64,000 bases of DNA. It comes from Archilochus colubris. Its lineage: Eukaryota > Chordata > Aves > Apodiformes > Trochilidae. Shown here piece after piece: positions 50,759-62,881 of this stretch. The notes under the pieces were generated by a model that was not told the origin of the DNA, searched no databases, and saw only the letters and a program-made list of their open reading frames with translations. The stretch's first letter is position 1, and each line of letters starts with the position of its first letter. Location: assembly GCA_023079485.1 (NCBI GenBank), contig CM041083.1, forward strand, positions 62,749,810-62,813,809, given 5' to 3'. Made by a program: the position numbers and the translations under genes.

Positions 50759-53536
50759 CTGCCCAGGAATGAAGGGAAAGAGCGTGTCAGCTGGAGGACC
50801 AGGCACAACAGTGATGGAATAGCTGGGTGTCCTGATTTGAGCTTGAATAAGGGTAATTTTCTGTCTTGTACTTTTGCTTTCAGCTAAGTCTCTTGTAAGT
50901 AGCTGCACTTGCTGAAATTAACAGCAAGTTTCTCAGACAATGTCTGCTTCTAGGACTGGTAACACTTGATGTTACAGGGCAAGGGGACAGTATATGTGGC
51001 AGGAGTTACTCCTCCAGCACCATTCACTGCAAGACTCTGTCCGTCACCTTTGCTTTGGTGCTGTGCACAGGGCAGCAGCTCCTCCTTTAAGAAATCACCC
51101 TTATGCCATGGGCACACTGTTACCAGGCAATACCACCTGCAAGCAGGAGCTGGAATGTCACAGCATTCCGACCAAACCCATTTCCCCAGTAGCTGTTCCA
51201 CTACTATTCATCAGAAAGCACAGCTAAGTAGCTACAGCATGCTGACAAGGTTACAGTCTGCCTCTGCTGATGCAGATCAGACCAGTCCACCTACATAAAC
51301 CTCTGCCATTAGTAGTGATTCCTGTCACCCTGACCTGTTCTTTACAGAGACAACTAAAGTGAAGGGAGAACCCCAGAAACCATGGAGGGGCAAATCATTA
51401 CTGGAAGTGTGTGGACTGAGTATGAGGAGTGATGAAAAAGACTGAATCACTTTTGCCTACCAAGAAGGGACTGATGCTGTAAGCTGCAGAAGAGAAGGCA
51501 GAGGAGGATTGAGCCTGACCTGAATAGACATCACTGTCAGGAAGAAGCCCTTTCCAGCAAAGGGAAACAAACTTCTACATTCCAATACCTCTGAAGTGTC
51601 TGTTGCTGGGTGAACTACCTAAAATGTTCACTGAGCTGCCTGTGCCATTCATGTGGGGATTTTTTTTCCCACTCATATTCATTCTCTGTAGGATCAAAAT
51701 TACTTGTAATCTTTCCTGTCTGTCAAAACCACTTTATTCAGCATTGGCATCTAATTTCCCTCCAGCTCTATTACAAACTAATCCAGGATCTGTGCATGTA
51801 AGAAGCCAAAAATTCTGTTTCTCTGATACCAACACACACGCACAGAGAAACCTCTGTTCTTCCTGCTGCCATCTGCTGCTCACTCCTGGGTCTACGAACA
51901 GTGGGGAGGAGGTCTGGGTCTCCTGATGTGTGTGGGTGCTGCTGGAGGGAGGGCCGAGTGAGGACAGGGCACACCAGACACTCTTGACTGGCACTGCTTG
52001 TTTGCAGGAGATGCTGAAGGGATGGGTGGAATCATGTTCATGAGCTGCCCTCAGAGGCCGGGATGTGCTTTCACCATCTTAGTGGAAAAGGGATTGAGAT
52101 GAAGGAAAAGGTTGAATCGTTATCTGTATTTGCAGTCTTCCCTTTCCCCCCTTTCCCAGCTGATATTATGAGGGGATAAGGAGCCCTCAAAAGATCTGAG
52201 AAGGGACCTACTATTGGAATTGCTGCTGTCTTTCAATGTAAAATCACCAAAGTGGCTTAACATAACACCTTGGCTTCAGTCCTGCAGGTATCTCAGTGGA
52301 GATCTCAACCACCAAAGGCAAGAACCTCACCTCAGTCTCAGATGAGAGACTTGGAAGTAGAAACTGGAAGTAGACCTGAGACATGAAACACATCCCATTC
52401 CCACATCAGAGCCCATCCAAATGGAGAGCTGGGAGGAAGAAAAGTCAAATTCACCTGCAACTTGACCTCAGAGGTAGAGAGCCTGAAGCTGACCTCAGCC
52501 AAGCAGTTCCAGCCAAAACACTTCTGAATTAAACATAATTCAAAATACAGCACCTATGAAATAAATTCATAGGATTTAGGTGGCATCTGGTGGCTGTTGT
52601 AGTTGGGCTGGGAAAGCCATAAATCAGCACCCCTGTGATGATGTCTTGTAGCTTGCAGCAGACAGCATTGAGCCAGGGACTTTGTGCACAGTGCTCTCAA
52701 GAATGAATGACAACAAGGTAGATAAAATCTTAAAAGATGTTACCAGGTCTGACATACAGAGACTTATGATTCACTGCTACATAAAACCCCACTCAAATTT
52801 GAAAAACAACAAATGTTTTAAACATGTTCAAAGTTGTGGGTATTTTGGGTCCTTCACAAAAGTCTGCTTTTTTTCCTAATTCCTCAGTCACTGACTACCC
52901 TTTGCAAAACATATGACAAACTACCCCTGTGCACATCTCTGTCACTAGCAGGTCCTAGCCCTGAAGAACTGAGTATTTCATGCTCAGAAGAAGCTGGCCT
53001 TTCTGCTGAGAAGTGCCAGGTAACCATGCTCATAACCAGAGACTGCTGGCAACAAGGACTTCTCTGAATTAAAAAACCTTAGGGTTTTCCTCCCAGCATC
53101 TTCCAGTGCTCCAGTCCTGCACCAAAGAGATAACCAGGGGAAGAGGGCTCCCTTTTTGGAATGGTGACAACACAAAGCTTAATGGTGGACAACACACTGA
53201 CCTAAAGGAGACACTACCTGAAAGTCTACCCACTTGGCCAGATGCAGCCAGCCATGTGCTGCCCAAAAGTGATCCCAGATATTTAGATATTTAGATATTA
53301 ATGTTCAGCTGTATCTGTAACTCCTCTTCAGTGAGCCCACACCACTGGCAGCCACTTTGTGCCCCAGATTTGAGACCTCCTGGGGGAGAAGGTGCACAGA
53401 GCTCCTGCAGTACTGACCTGAAGTACTCTGACAACTTTGTCAGAGCGGAGTGTGCTTGGTTTTCCTGAGATTTAGTTCAGTGAGGGGGATCTACTCTAAG
53501 CAGAGAGCAGAAGAAGAGTGGTGAAGATGTTTGTAC
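50759..53536 (-). other. SLC6A1L: SLC6A1-like intron
   Basis: The last intron of the transporter gene has minus-strand donor gtacaa and acceptor ctgggcag. No repeat family is recognised. Confidence 0.8.
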
Positions 53537-53704
53537 CTGCCGGAGAGTCCCTTTTGAGGTGAAGAAACAGTACAACATGTATCCTGGAATCAGTACCATG
53601 GAGGACAGAGACATAAGCCAACCAATCCCTTGTCCCCATGCAGGATAGACGTATTTTCCCAGTGTCAGAGGGGTCATTTCCACCACACTGAAGAAGAACA
53701 CGCC
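53537..53704 (-). CDS. SLC6A1L: SLC6A1-like exon: extracellular loop 6 and TM12
   Basis: The exon is 168 bases in phase 0 at both ends (tttcccag|ggcgtg to cggcag|gtacaa). It encodes [20 protein letters not shown] and then [20 protein letters not shown] and [16 protein letters not shown]. It aligns with human GAT1 510-565 without gaps. The MTPLT...[22 protein letters not shown] pattern is GAT1-type; GAT2 and BGT1 carry a YTPLTYN...PWWGD version. The exon supplies the last transmembrane helix of the twelve-helix carrier. Confidence 0.97.
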
Positions 53705-54464
53705 CTGGGAAAGGAGCAGAAGCCATTGCAGGTGAAAGCATGCAAAATCAGAGTGCATACATCCATTCTTTCCTTCACTATCCTCTTATCTCCCAAAAGT
53801 CTTACAGCAAATTAACAGCTCCTTAAAGTAGTTTAGATTCTCTTAGACAACCAGCTGGTAATTTTAAATATTTTTTTGCCCACTTATCCTTTGTAAAAAG
53901 CTGAAACTGGAACACCCCTGATTTCCTTATTCACCAGACTACTTAGGCAAGCAGTGCCCCCACATCAGTCCATAAGTAAATTAATAGCATCCTCACAGCT
54001 GTCCTCAGGAATCTTCATCTTCCTATCAGTGGCCTTCTTACAGCATTCCCTGAATCTCTGCTGGAAGTGCAGGAACCAGCAAAGGCTAAATTTCTCTGCA
54101 GTAGCCATACTACATTTGCTGATGACTTTTGCTCTGACAAGCTTGCCAGGGGCTGAGGAGGGGCTGGAGTTGCAGTAGATAAAAGTCTTCAGCAGAACCA
54201 ATAATAGCTTTTTAAAACAGTAAGTTATTTGCTTACATTTTGGCATCTCAGAAAGAAGAACGAAGAAGCAATGGCATCACTTAGATTAAAAGAATAATCT
54301 AGAGCTATTCTTACGCAAAGCAAAGTAAGCAAAGTGAAGGAGGTTTCTGTATTACTTTACCCATCTCAGGTCTGCCTAGAACCACCTTGTACTACACCTG
54401 TACTGGGTTGAGAACAAACTGTTTCCCCTACAGCCCACCCAAGCTAAGGTCCCTCTGTCCTTAC
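53705..54464 (-). other. SLC6A1L: SLC6A1-like intron
   Basis: The intron lies between minus-strand donor gtaagg and acceptor ttcccag. Nothing is recognised inside it. Confidence 0.9.
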
Positions 54465-54565
54465 CAGGCAGACAATAGGAGTGAAGAAGGCCCAGCAGAT
54501 TTTCCACCAGATACAAGGTTGGTAGCCAATCATTTCTTCAATGTTCTTGTAAAATCTGTTCACAC
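54465..54565 (-). CDS. SLC6A1L: SLC6A1-like exon: TM10-TM11 loop and TM11
   Basis: The exon is 101 bases (phase 1 in, 0 out; cttgtag|gtgtga to tgcctg|gtaagg). It encodes (G)[19 protein letters not shown] and then [14 protein letters not shown], matching human GAT1 477-509 in length. VNRFY.NI.EM.G..PCIWWK.CW.FFTPI is the GAT1 pattern. Lys replaces the Asp of the GAT1 RFYDN stretch as I recall it, so this cytosolic loop is slightly altered. Confidence 0.96.
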
Positions 54566-54954
54566 CTACAAGAAGTGAAGTGTTGGAAAAAACATCCCTC
54601 CTCAGCACCATGGTCACCACTTCCCATTACACAGCACAGGCCAGCCACAGCAAGAGGGTGATGACACTGTGGCTTGAGAAGCTCTGTCTGGAGGGGACAG
54701 GAGCACAAAAGCAGATTTGTGATTGCATCTTCCATGTCCTGGTGTCCTCTTGAAGGACCAAAGTGCAGGACCCTAGCTATCTGTCTGCCAGTTTGTGCAG
54801 AGGTATTTTTGGAAGCCCGGAGAAGTGATTTTCAGGAGTTATCAGCTGAAGCTATTGCAGTTGCAAAGTTTTGCTTGGCTTAATTGTAGGAGGCTTCTGA
54901 AATAACCCACTGTCTCCGAGGAGAAAACAAAAGAACAAGTTTTTTTGTACTTAC
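54566..54954 (-). other. SLC6A1L: SLC6A1-like intron
   Basis: A short intron with minus-strand donor gtaagt and acceptor cttgtag. No features are recognised. Confidence 0.9.
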
Positions 54955-55057
54955 CATAACACCAAGAAATTGAGATGGTCTCAAAGAAGACAAGAAATAG
55001 GAGACACATGCCACTGGCTGAGTAGTAATCAAACAGCTTGAAGACATAAATGCCACC
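54955..55057 (-). CDS. SLC6A1L: SLC6A1-like exon: TM10
   Basis: The exon is 103 bases (phase 0 in, 1 out; cttcttag|ggtggc to tatg|gtaagt). It encodes [20 protein letters not shown] and then [14 protein letters not shown](G), matching GAT1 442-475. GG.YVF.LFDYY.ASGM is the SLC6-wide TM10 signature. The Asp in LFDYY (human GAT1 D451) belongs to the extracellular gate with the arginine of TM1 (family knowledge), and it is present. Confidence 0.97.
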
Positions 55058-55780
55058 CTAAGAAGACAAAACCAGGGTCAAGGAGTTTAGTTATAGATTA
55101 TGGTTGACAATATCATCCAGCTACTTGGGTTGCCACTATCTGTGTCTGCTGAATTTAACGTTAATTTCCTTGGACAGTACATCTGGTGTTGCAATGTTTC
55201 CACTGGAGTCTCATTCCCAGCAGCAAAAATGATGTGCTCTTGCAGACAATTAGCCAGCCTGCTCAGGCATGGCCAAGGGTGAAGACAAAGGCAGGGATTC
55301 ACTAGGATTTCTTACTTTTCTCTGTTTTAGATGGAGTCATTTAAATTAGTCTGCTCTGCCCCTCCCAGGAGTTTTTCTGCCTTTCCTCCTCATGAACCTA
55401 CAATGCCCCAAAAGTGGTCTCCAGACTATTCGGCCCTGACTTCCACCCATGTGAACTTTGGCTTCATCTCCAGAAGGGCTTCAGGGCCACTGTGGACTCA
55501 CCTTCTTTGTGTTATCTTAACCCCTTGCACTAAGCATTTCCTTAGCTTGGGCTCTGCTTAAACAAAAGAACAAGCCAGGGTGATTGCAGGGTCATGGTAA
55601 CAATTATGGAAGCATCCTAAGTCACTTGAGATGTGGCAGTAATGAGCAAGCCCATTTAGCCAGCATTGGAATGGTTCCTCGGGCTGCTGCCACTTCTCCC
55701 AAAGCTTTCAGTGCAGCTGTGCTCTGCCAGAGTAGCTGGAGGGGTGTTGTGAATGGAGATACAAGCACAGCTGTCTATAC
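55058..55780 (-). other. SLC6A1L: SLC6A1-like intron
   Basis: The minus-strand donor gtatag after ...attacccag and the acceptor cttcttag bound this intron. No features are recognised. Confidence 0.88.
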
Positions 55781-55912
55781 CTGGGTAATGTTGGAGAATC
55801 CAATGAGATAAGAGATGAAACAGACAACTGCAATGAAGATCTTCTTCCTGGCTCTCAGGAGACGAGGATACTCATCCATCAGGGCTGTAATGAACCCTTC
55901 CACAGTGCAGAA
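55781..55912 (-). CDS. SLC6A1L: SLC6A1-like exon: end of TM8 and TM9
   Basis: The exon is 132 bases, exactly 44 codons (ttcttgtag|ttctgc to acccag|gtatag). It encodes [20 protein letters not shown] and then [20 protein letters not shown] and NITQ, matching GAT1 398-441. FCTVEGF is GAT1-like; GAT2 and BGT1 read FVCVESL. The Thr at GAT1 position 400, which contributes to the GABA site, is present. The donor is gtatag rather than gtaag, a weaker but acceptable site. Confidence 0.97.
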
Positions 55913-58900
55913 CTACAAGAAAAAGGTATAAACCAAAGATGTATAAATAACTATCATAGCCTGAAGTCATCGTCTCCAACATTTAATTCCAATATTGAGA
56001 TCCTCATTGCTTTAAGTGCTCTCTGTAGACACTAGAAAAGAAGGAGGCACCTGTGCACAAAGTTGGTCCAAACCACTTTCTGAAAGTGCCTCTTTCCCTC
56101 CACTAAACATACAGGGAGCTAAAAGTACCATGGTTAAATGCATAAAATTACCTGAGAAAAATCTCTGCGTTCTCCCTCCCATGGAAAGCCTCCTCTTTCT
56201 TCCCCTGGACTCTTGAGGTCCACCCCATCACTGCCCTGCTCCCCAATGCTGCCAGGCCTTTTGTCACACCGATGCATCTGTCTGCTGCCAGGCCATGAGC
56301 AGGACCTTGCTTGTGTTTCTTTTCCCATTTGTGCTCTTCTCAGCCTTTTGCAAAAGTGCTTGTGCTGTTCACTGATCTAAAACATTCATTCATGAGCCAA
56401 TGCCCCAGTCTCACATGCATGTACATAGCAACCACCTCCCTGACTACCCAGTCCTTCACTTTATTTCAGGCAGTGAAGTAAAGTGAATTTAACTGGATTA
56501 TTAAGTGGATCGTTAAGTGGATGCAGTTCATTAGAAGCCCATCCTTACAGCACATGGTCCTTCTAAAGCTGAAAACACCTGGCTGGCTTGTGCAGTGCTA
56601 TATACCAGTATATTAATGCTGTCTGCATCATAACAAATAAAGAAATTCCTGTGAGTATTACCTTCAAATCTAGGAAAAATAGTTCTGCCCTTTGGCATGA
56701 GGACAGCTGGGTTGTGTATATGTGAAGTGCATCCCTCCCTTCTATTTCTTTTTAAATTGTGAGCTTCACTTTTATTTCTTAGTCACAGAAACCACTAGTA
56801 ACAGAGAGCTCCCAGAGAGCAGCTCATCGTGCCTCCAGCAAAAACACTGGAAAGTTTATGAGGACAGCAACCTCCTTGTTTCCCTGGCCACCCTCAGTAA
56901 GTGTATAGCCAGTGCAATGAAAATGAAGGATATCTAATTGCTCTTGGATGTCAGGGACCTCTCTGTCCCTGGAACAGAACTCTAGAAAGTGCTGGCATTT
57001 TTAGATTAAGCTTTGAATAGGGAGACAAGAAGAGAAAAAGCCTGGGGTGCAGGTAGAGGTCTACAGACTAAAAAGAGCAGCAGAAGGCTGGAAAGATGTA
57101 TGGAAGAAGAGAAAATAGTCTGACTCTTCCTACAGCTGGGCAGAGGTGTCAGAAGAGCTGGCACATGTCTGGCTGCTGGGGTCAGCTTCCACCTGTGCAC
57201 AGTGAAGCTACAGGTGATGTTTCTGCCCAGGGTTTTATATCCACGTGTTGCAGTGCAGAAAGCCAGAATTCCCAGAGCTCCAAAGCTCAACAGCTTCAAC
57301 TCAAATTTTCAGTGAGCTAAGCTTTTTATGTTGGACACAAGTGCTATGAAAGAATCTTGGGTTAAGATGCCTTTATGCCCATTGCCAGCTGGGTCTTCAC
57401 CCCATCCCACCCAGCACATTGTCTGGAAGAGTCAGGACTGAACTGGCACAATAGTGTGAAGAGGCAGTGTAACACAAAAAAAAATAAATTAAATTGTCAC
57501 AAGCTATTACTTCCATGTGGATGCATGGCTGTGGCTGGAGCCATGGGCAGCACCAGGCAGTCTGGTACCAGGCAAAGCAGAGAGGGTTCAGAGGGGGTGG
57601 AGGGGTGGTCAGGGACAGAAGGTGATGAGAGGTGTCCAGCAGACAAGAAGGAAAGAAGACTCTTTATTTAACAAGAGGGAGTAAAACCAGCTGCCTTTGC
57701 ATGCAGGAAGAGTACTGAAAGTTAGGGAAAGCACAGAAGAAAAGACAGGGAGACAGGTGGTGGGAAACAGTGCTGCAAAGTGAGCTGAAATCTCTTCATC
57801 TCCCATCAAAACTAACCTGGTGTTTAACAGATGAGGTGCAGAACCAAATGGTGGTATGCTGCTTTTTCTAGCCATAAGCCAGGCAATGGCCTTCATACCA
57901 TCTAATGAAAGTTGCCTCCTGCCAGCCTCAATCCTAAGCACTGATACAGCCTGGAAGAAGTTCACCTCGTCAGCCGTGGGGACTGGGGCTCCCTGGCCAG
58001 CCCTGGGGCCTACATTTATCAACCTGCAAACCCAGCCTGAGATGCTTGCACCAGATAAGTAGCTCCCCGAGTTAGAGAATGCTGCTTTCAGGAATGATGA
58101 GGATCTCCTCTTTTTCATGCCTCCTGGTCTCACCTTGCCTTCTGTGTGTGTGCAAGAGGGTGGGCACACAAACACCTGAATGCACACTTCAGACTGCTAT
58201 CCAAAAAGTTGCAGTTTTCTCACCAACTGTCTTCAGACACAATTTTTAGCACATGTTCTGTTCTTCTTCATGCCTTGCCATATGATAGGTAAACTTTCTC
58301 TCCTAAAGATTTTATTTCCATTCACTGTTCTCTTTTATTTTTCACCTTCAGGGGCTTTCTTACAGAAGCTGCTGGGTCTGACAGTCTGGGTTTGGGAGTC
58401 AGTGTAGGTGGCACCTTGGCCTGAATGAATCCCACCTTCTCCCAGTGTCAGGGGATGCTATCACCTCCTTGGCTGTGCAGAGCACCCTGATCAGAACCCA
58501 AGAGCCTGAGGGGGGCTCAACCCCAGCTGCCAGATGTGCATTAGAGAGCCATGAGAGGGGGGGCTAGTTTCTTGCAGCTGGAATTCCTCACAAATAACCT
58601 GTGAGAGGCAGCCTCACATGGGACAGAGGTAGGTTCGCAGTCACGAGGCTTGCTAGATCCTTTGGGCAGAAAACACCTGACCTGGAAACTTCTAGGTTAA
58701 AAGAAAGCATTAGCATATTATGCAAGAGGGACCAGACGAAAGAGAGCTAAAGCTTGGATGGATCAGAAGCAAAGGGAACATTCAAGCAGAGGAGTGGCAA
58801 GTGGGGGCACAGGAGGGAGGTGTGTTGCCTGTCAATATAGGTCATTTATCTTGTTCAAATGACTGCAGATGAGATGAGCACCCTGGCAGGAAGAGGCAGA

Positions 58901-60539
58901 TGTAGCTGTGCTGCACCTGCAGAAGGCTCACTGTCAAAGCTAAAGGACATGGGTGGACCTACCCTCACCATTTCAAGGGTTGGGTCTTGTTGCTGCTTTG
59001 CAAACACAGACCTCAGCCCTACCTGCCTTCACTAGCCAGGCCTCCGAGCATCTTGTCAGATCTCCTCAGATCCCTGGGAATGCAGGGTGTAAGAAGCACC
59101 CTATAGCCCTGCTGTGCCTCACTCACAGATCAGGATGTTGACCCAAGTGAAAAATGGCTGCTCCCTGTCTGCAAATAGCACAAATGACATTTAAATTAGC
59201 ACTTAGCAAAACCATCTCTTTTTTTTTACTTTCTTTAACTCGACGCTGCAAAATGCTGGTGCAGTCACAGCCAGCGTTGCAGCCTGCGTCATTTGTTTTA
59301 TCCCCACAAGCTGCCATGGTGTTAATGGTGGTTTTGATCCAAGGAGAGCTCCAGCATGCAGACAGGAAGCTTCTTCACATGTATTTATCTGTGCTTCTTT
59401 TAAAAGCTTGTTTCCCTTTTCATGCTCTGTTCCTTCTACTCCCTCCCCCAACTCAAGGCAATGATAGCCCCCCACAGACTGCCTGCCCTCTGACAATAGC
59501 TGTCAGAAGGAACTTAGAGAATTTCAAGTGGTATTTCTGAATCAAATAAACTCCACACAGTGCTTAGAGGGCTTATTGTCATGTCTTGAAATATTTACCA
59601 GTGCTGAGTGAATAATCCATGGAGAGTAATTTTTTTTTCTGTAAATGCAGTCGTTGTTTGGAACATTTAGTCATTATTTGAAATTATGTGCCAAACAGTG
59701 TCTGTGGTAATGCAGGCAGGAGTTCTGTGATGTGTTTATGAAAGTGTGCCATAACTAAATATCAGATTTAATTGATCAGACTTTTCTGGAAACCAGGTGT
59801 GACATTTCAGGAATAGGTCTGAGCCTGATTATGAGCTTGTCTTGGCTTTATGAACACTACCTGTAACCCAAGAGAACATCCATTTTGTACCAATGGTTTG
59901 CACTTCATAGAAAGAGCACAGGGGCACAGAGGAAGATGTGACAGGCCAAGCACAGGCTCTTGGAGGAGCCTTTGATTTTTCTGCCAACAAAAAGGAGGCA
60001 TGCTGCAACTGGATGCTTCACTGGGTAGCTATTTTTATGCTGAATTATCAGAAAAAAAGGTATCACCTCTTGTAAAAATATAGAGACCATAACTTTTGGA
60101 GGGTTTTGGTTTGGTTTTTTTTGAGGGCTCTGAGAGGTGCAAGGTGCACCTTTTGCTACATCCATGTGCTTCCACCTCAAATACCTTGCAAGCTTAATCT
60201 AATAGCAAAGCAGTCGGGGTATCCAGGCAGCAGCCTCTCCCAAGGCATGGCTCCTTCCTTCTGCCAGGATGTGTCCTGCTCACCTTCAAACCAGGCCAAG
60301 GTGCTTCCACTCTGCCACTTCTGATATCAACAAGAATGCCAAAACACTGTATCAAGCCACCATTCCCACACCGTGGCAGAGCCCTAATTCAGGCTCCATG
60401 TCACTGCTTTTCTTAGTGTAACCTGTAAGCTGTGTCATAGCTCTGTGGTCTGGCTGGAGACTTGGTACCTTATGCAGGGATGCTCCTCCCAGTGCCTGAG
60501 AGTGGAGAAGATGGAGACTTTTTACCCTAATCTATGAAA

Positions 60540-60720
60540 GTCAGTCAAACAACTTCCTTGGGCAACCTGTGCCAGTGTCACACACCTCTCACCAGAAAGA
60601 ATTTTTTCCTAATGCCTAACCTAAACCTACCCTCTTCAAATTTTAAATCATTTCCCCTTGTCCTCTCACTACACATCCATGCAAAATACTCCCCACTAGC
60701 TCTAGTTAGAGCCTGTGAGC
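60540..60720 (-). mobile_element. CR1 LINE fragment
   Basis: Reverse-complemented CR1 3' sequence: 'cttgggcaacctgtgccagtgtcacac', 'ctcaccagaaagaattttttcctaatgcctaacctaaacctaccctctt', 'tttaaatcatttccccttgtcctctcactaca'. The 3' terminal part (tcatagaatcatagaat) is missing, so it is truncated at both ends. Confidence 0.88.
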
Positions 60721-60913
60721 TCATTTCCCAGGGTCATACAGCAAGATGGGGACATGCTGTCCCCACACAGCAGCACTGCACTCCTCTAGGACCAAAAACA
60801 GATCAGAAGAGAGAAAAACTTCCCAATGATTCTCTCCTCTAGCAGGGAAATTGTGACTGTTTTATAAGTCTTTCCGGTTCTTCTGGGATGCTGGAAGGTG
60901 GTCATTAGTCTTA

Positions 60914-61295
60914 AATCATAGATCATAGAATCATAGAATTAGCCGGGTTGGAAGGGACCTCAGAGATCATCTAGTCCAACCCTTGACCCACCGGAGCAGT
61001 TGCTAGACCATGGCACTGAGTGCCACATCCAGTCTTTTTTTAAATGTCTCCAGGGACGGAGAATCTACCACCTCCCCGGGCAGTCCATTCCATAGCCTAA
61101 TCACCCTCTCCGTGAAGAAATTCTTTCTAATATCTAACCTAAACCTCCCCTGGCACAACTTAAGACTGTGTCCTCTTGTCTTGTTGAAGGTCGTCTGTGA
61201 AAAGAGTCCAGTTCCCACCTCGCTACAGCCTCCTTTCAGGTAGTTGTAGACAGCAATGAGGTCTCCCCTGAGCCTCCTCTTCTTCAGGCTTATTT
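60914..61295 (-). mobile_element. CR1 LINE 3' end with open pol C-terminus
   Basis: The + strand starts with the reversed CR1 tail (atcatagatcatagaatcatagaat) and 'ggttggaagggacctcagagatcatctagtccaaccc', and ends near 'aggtctcccctgagcctcctcttcttcaggct'. On the minus strand an uninterrupted frame from the 5' edge to a stop at 61003 encodes the ORF2 C-terminus ([12 protein letters not shown]...[27 protein letters not shown]). It is the least decayed repeat in the window, so probably the youngest. It is 5'-truncated and lacks the endonuclease and reverse transcriptase. Confidence 0.96.
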
Positions 61296-61537
61296 TTAAT
61301 TGGCAGCAGGACAAGGACTGGTGTAGTGGACAGATACAGCTATACTTGCAGTATATGCCCACCCTGGGGAAGAGCACAGAGGCAATGGCCACATGGGGGA
61401 CTTTGATTCATGCAGTTGCATCTCACCATCAGGAGTAAGAAAAGACCCTGCTCATCCCAAGGTGCAGAGGGGGCCACCACCATTGTACCTGAAGATATCT
61501 TCATCTCTTATCCCACTTTGTCCCTTGGTCTTCTCAC

Positions 61538-61650
61538 CTGACTATCCAGACCCAACATCATCAGCATGGAGAAGAAGAGGATCGACCAGAGTGGGGACAA
61601 GGGCAGCTGTGTCACAACTTGTGGGTAGGCAAGGAAAGCCAATCCAGGGC
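61538..61650 (-). CDS. SLC6A1L: SLC6A1-like exon: extracellular loop 4 and TM8
   Basis: The exon is 113 bases (phase 1 in, 0 out; taccacag|gccctg to agtcag|gtgaga). It encodes (G)[19 protein letters not shown] and then [18 protein letters not shown], matching GAT1 361-397. [32 protein letters not shown] is the GAT1 wording. Leu392, Asp395 and Ser396 (human GAT1 numbering) form the second sodium site and touch GABA, and all three are present. Confidence 0.98.
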
Positions 61651-62470
61651 CTGTGGTAATGAATAGAGAGATGAGCACACGTTTATAAAGCATTTGATGG
61701 GAATTCTGAGTTAAGGGCCACAGCTGAACAGAGAAATAATGATCACAGTCTAGAATTGGAGGTATTTAATATAGAAGCTAGAAACACCTGAACCTTCAGC
61801 CACAACACACCAACCCAGTGGGGTGCCCAGAGGTAGGGTGGACAGGCAGGAATACCTAGAGAAATGATGTAGTTCTCTTCCTAAAAGCATGAAAATCATC
61901 GGATTACTGCTACCAAGTGGAGCTGTAGCACTTTGCTAAAAAAACAAACTGGTATCTAGAGCTAGTTGCAAGTTTCTTGATACATTTTATTTTTTTCCCC
62001 ATCACAAAATGCTGTTCCTTGAGATGAAAGCTTTCTCTGGGAAGAGAGTCATTTCAAAATACATCTTTGTGCAAAAAGGCACTGTCCTATCTTGGTTAAA
62101 AAAAGTTATTCTGAGATTACAGTTTCAAAATTCTGCATGGAAAAGGAACTCCAAAGGTTGATCACTTCTACTGAAAACATAGGCTACAAGAAGGTTTCAG
62201 GAAGCAAATGGCCTGAATATTTCACTGCAGCAAAAAGTATGCAAAACTTCAGCACTAACAGGTGAATATTAAAAGTAAGTGAAGATGCCCCTTGCAGCCA
62301 GAGTGTGATGAACAGCACCCACAGGTGCCTGAGACCCATCTGGGTGGGAGAGCATGCAAAAAAGATTACACACTTGGGTCCCAGTCAGGAAAGACCTGGG
62401 AGCATCACATGCTGACTGACAAATTTCTCTCAAAGACTGCTGTTGAATTTGAACCTGGGTTTCTGCTTAC
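61651..62470 (-). other. SLC6A1L: SLC6A1-like intron
   Basis: The intron has minus-strand donor gtaagc and acceptor taccacag. No repeat is recognised. Confidence 0.9.
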
Positions 62471-62595
62471 CTGAGGAGGCCAGCTCTGAAATCGACTTCT
62501 TAGTGATGTGTGACATGAAGCCAACAATAGAGAAAATAACAAACCCAGCAAATATGCTTGTGGTGGAGTTTATACAGCAGACAATAATGGAATCT
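62471..62595 (-). CDS. SLC6A1L: SLC6A1-like exon: TM7
   Basis: The exon is 125 bases (phase 2 in, 1 out; ctcttccag|agattc to cctcag|gtaagc). It encodes (R)[19 protein letters not shown] and then [22 protein letters not shown](G), GAT1 319-359. Asn327 (first sodium site) and Ser331 (chloride site) fall on N and S of CINSTTS and are present. [10 protein letters not shown] is GAT1-type, against RDCIALCFLNS in GAT2. This helix and TM6 make the core of ion coupling. Confidence 0.98.
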
Positions 62596-62881
62596 CTGGA
62601 AGAGAGAACAAAAGAAAGAAAGAAAAGAAACCTGCAGATCCCTACCAAGAGGCCAGGAATGAAGAGTGGTATAGCTGTTAAGAGCAGTTCCTGTGTCTTG
62701 AAGAGGTGATGTGTAAATGTCCTGCAGGTCGAGGTGACAACAACCACAGTGTGCCCCCTGGGCTGCATGTTGCCAGCAAGGGGATGTCAAAGATCAGGCA
62801 CTCCAGTGTCACTGTGACCCCCTCCCTCACCTGTGAGCACTCATCACCACACAGGAGGCTAGAAAAAAAAACCCAACAGAC
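62596..62881 (-). other. SLC6A1L: SLC6A1-like intron
   Basis: A short intron (286 bases) with minus-strand donor gtctgt and acceptor cttccag. It carries a GA-rich microsatellite-like patch at about 62609-62630 just upstream of the acceptor. Confidence 0.92.

Larger units (their letters stand above)
55913..61537 (-). other. SLC6A1L: SLC6A1-like intron with two CR1 insertions
   Basis: This 5.6-kb intron splits TM8, with minus-strand donor gtgaga and acceptor cttgtag. It holds two CR1 fragments in the same orientation as the gene (60540-60720 and 60914-61295). A minus-strand frame of 192 codons at 57609-58187 has no recognised domain. The rest is unremarkable. Confidence 0.88.

Noticed and set aside
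57609..58187. 192-codon minus-strand open frame in the transporter intron
   Set aside because: There is no recognisable domain, splice support or repeat-family similarity. A frame of this length is plausible by chance in a GC-moderate intron.
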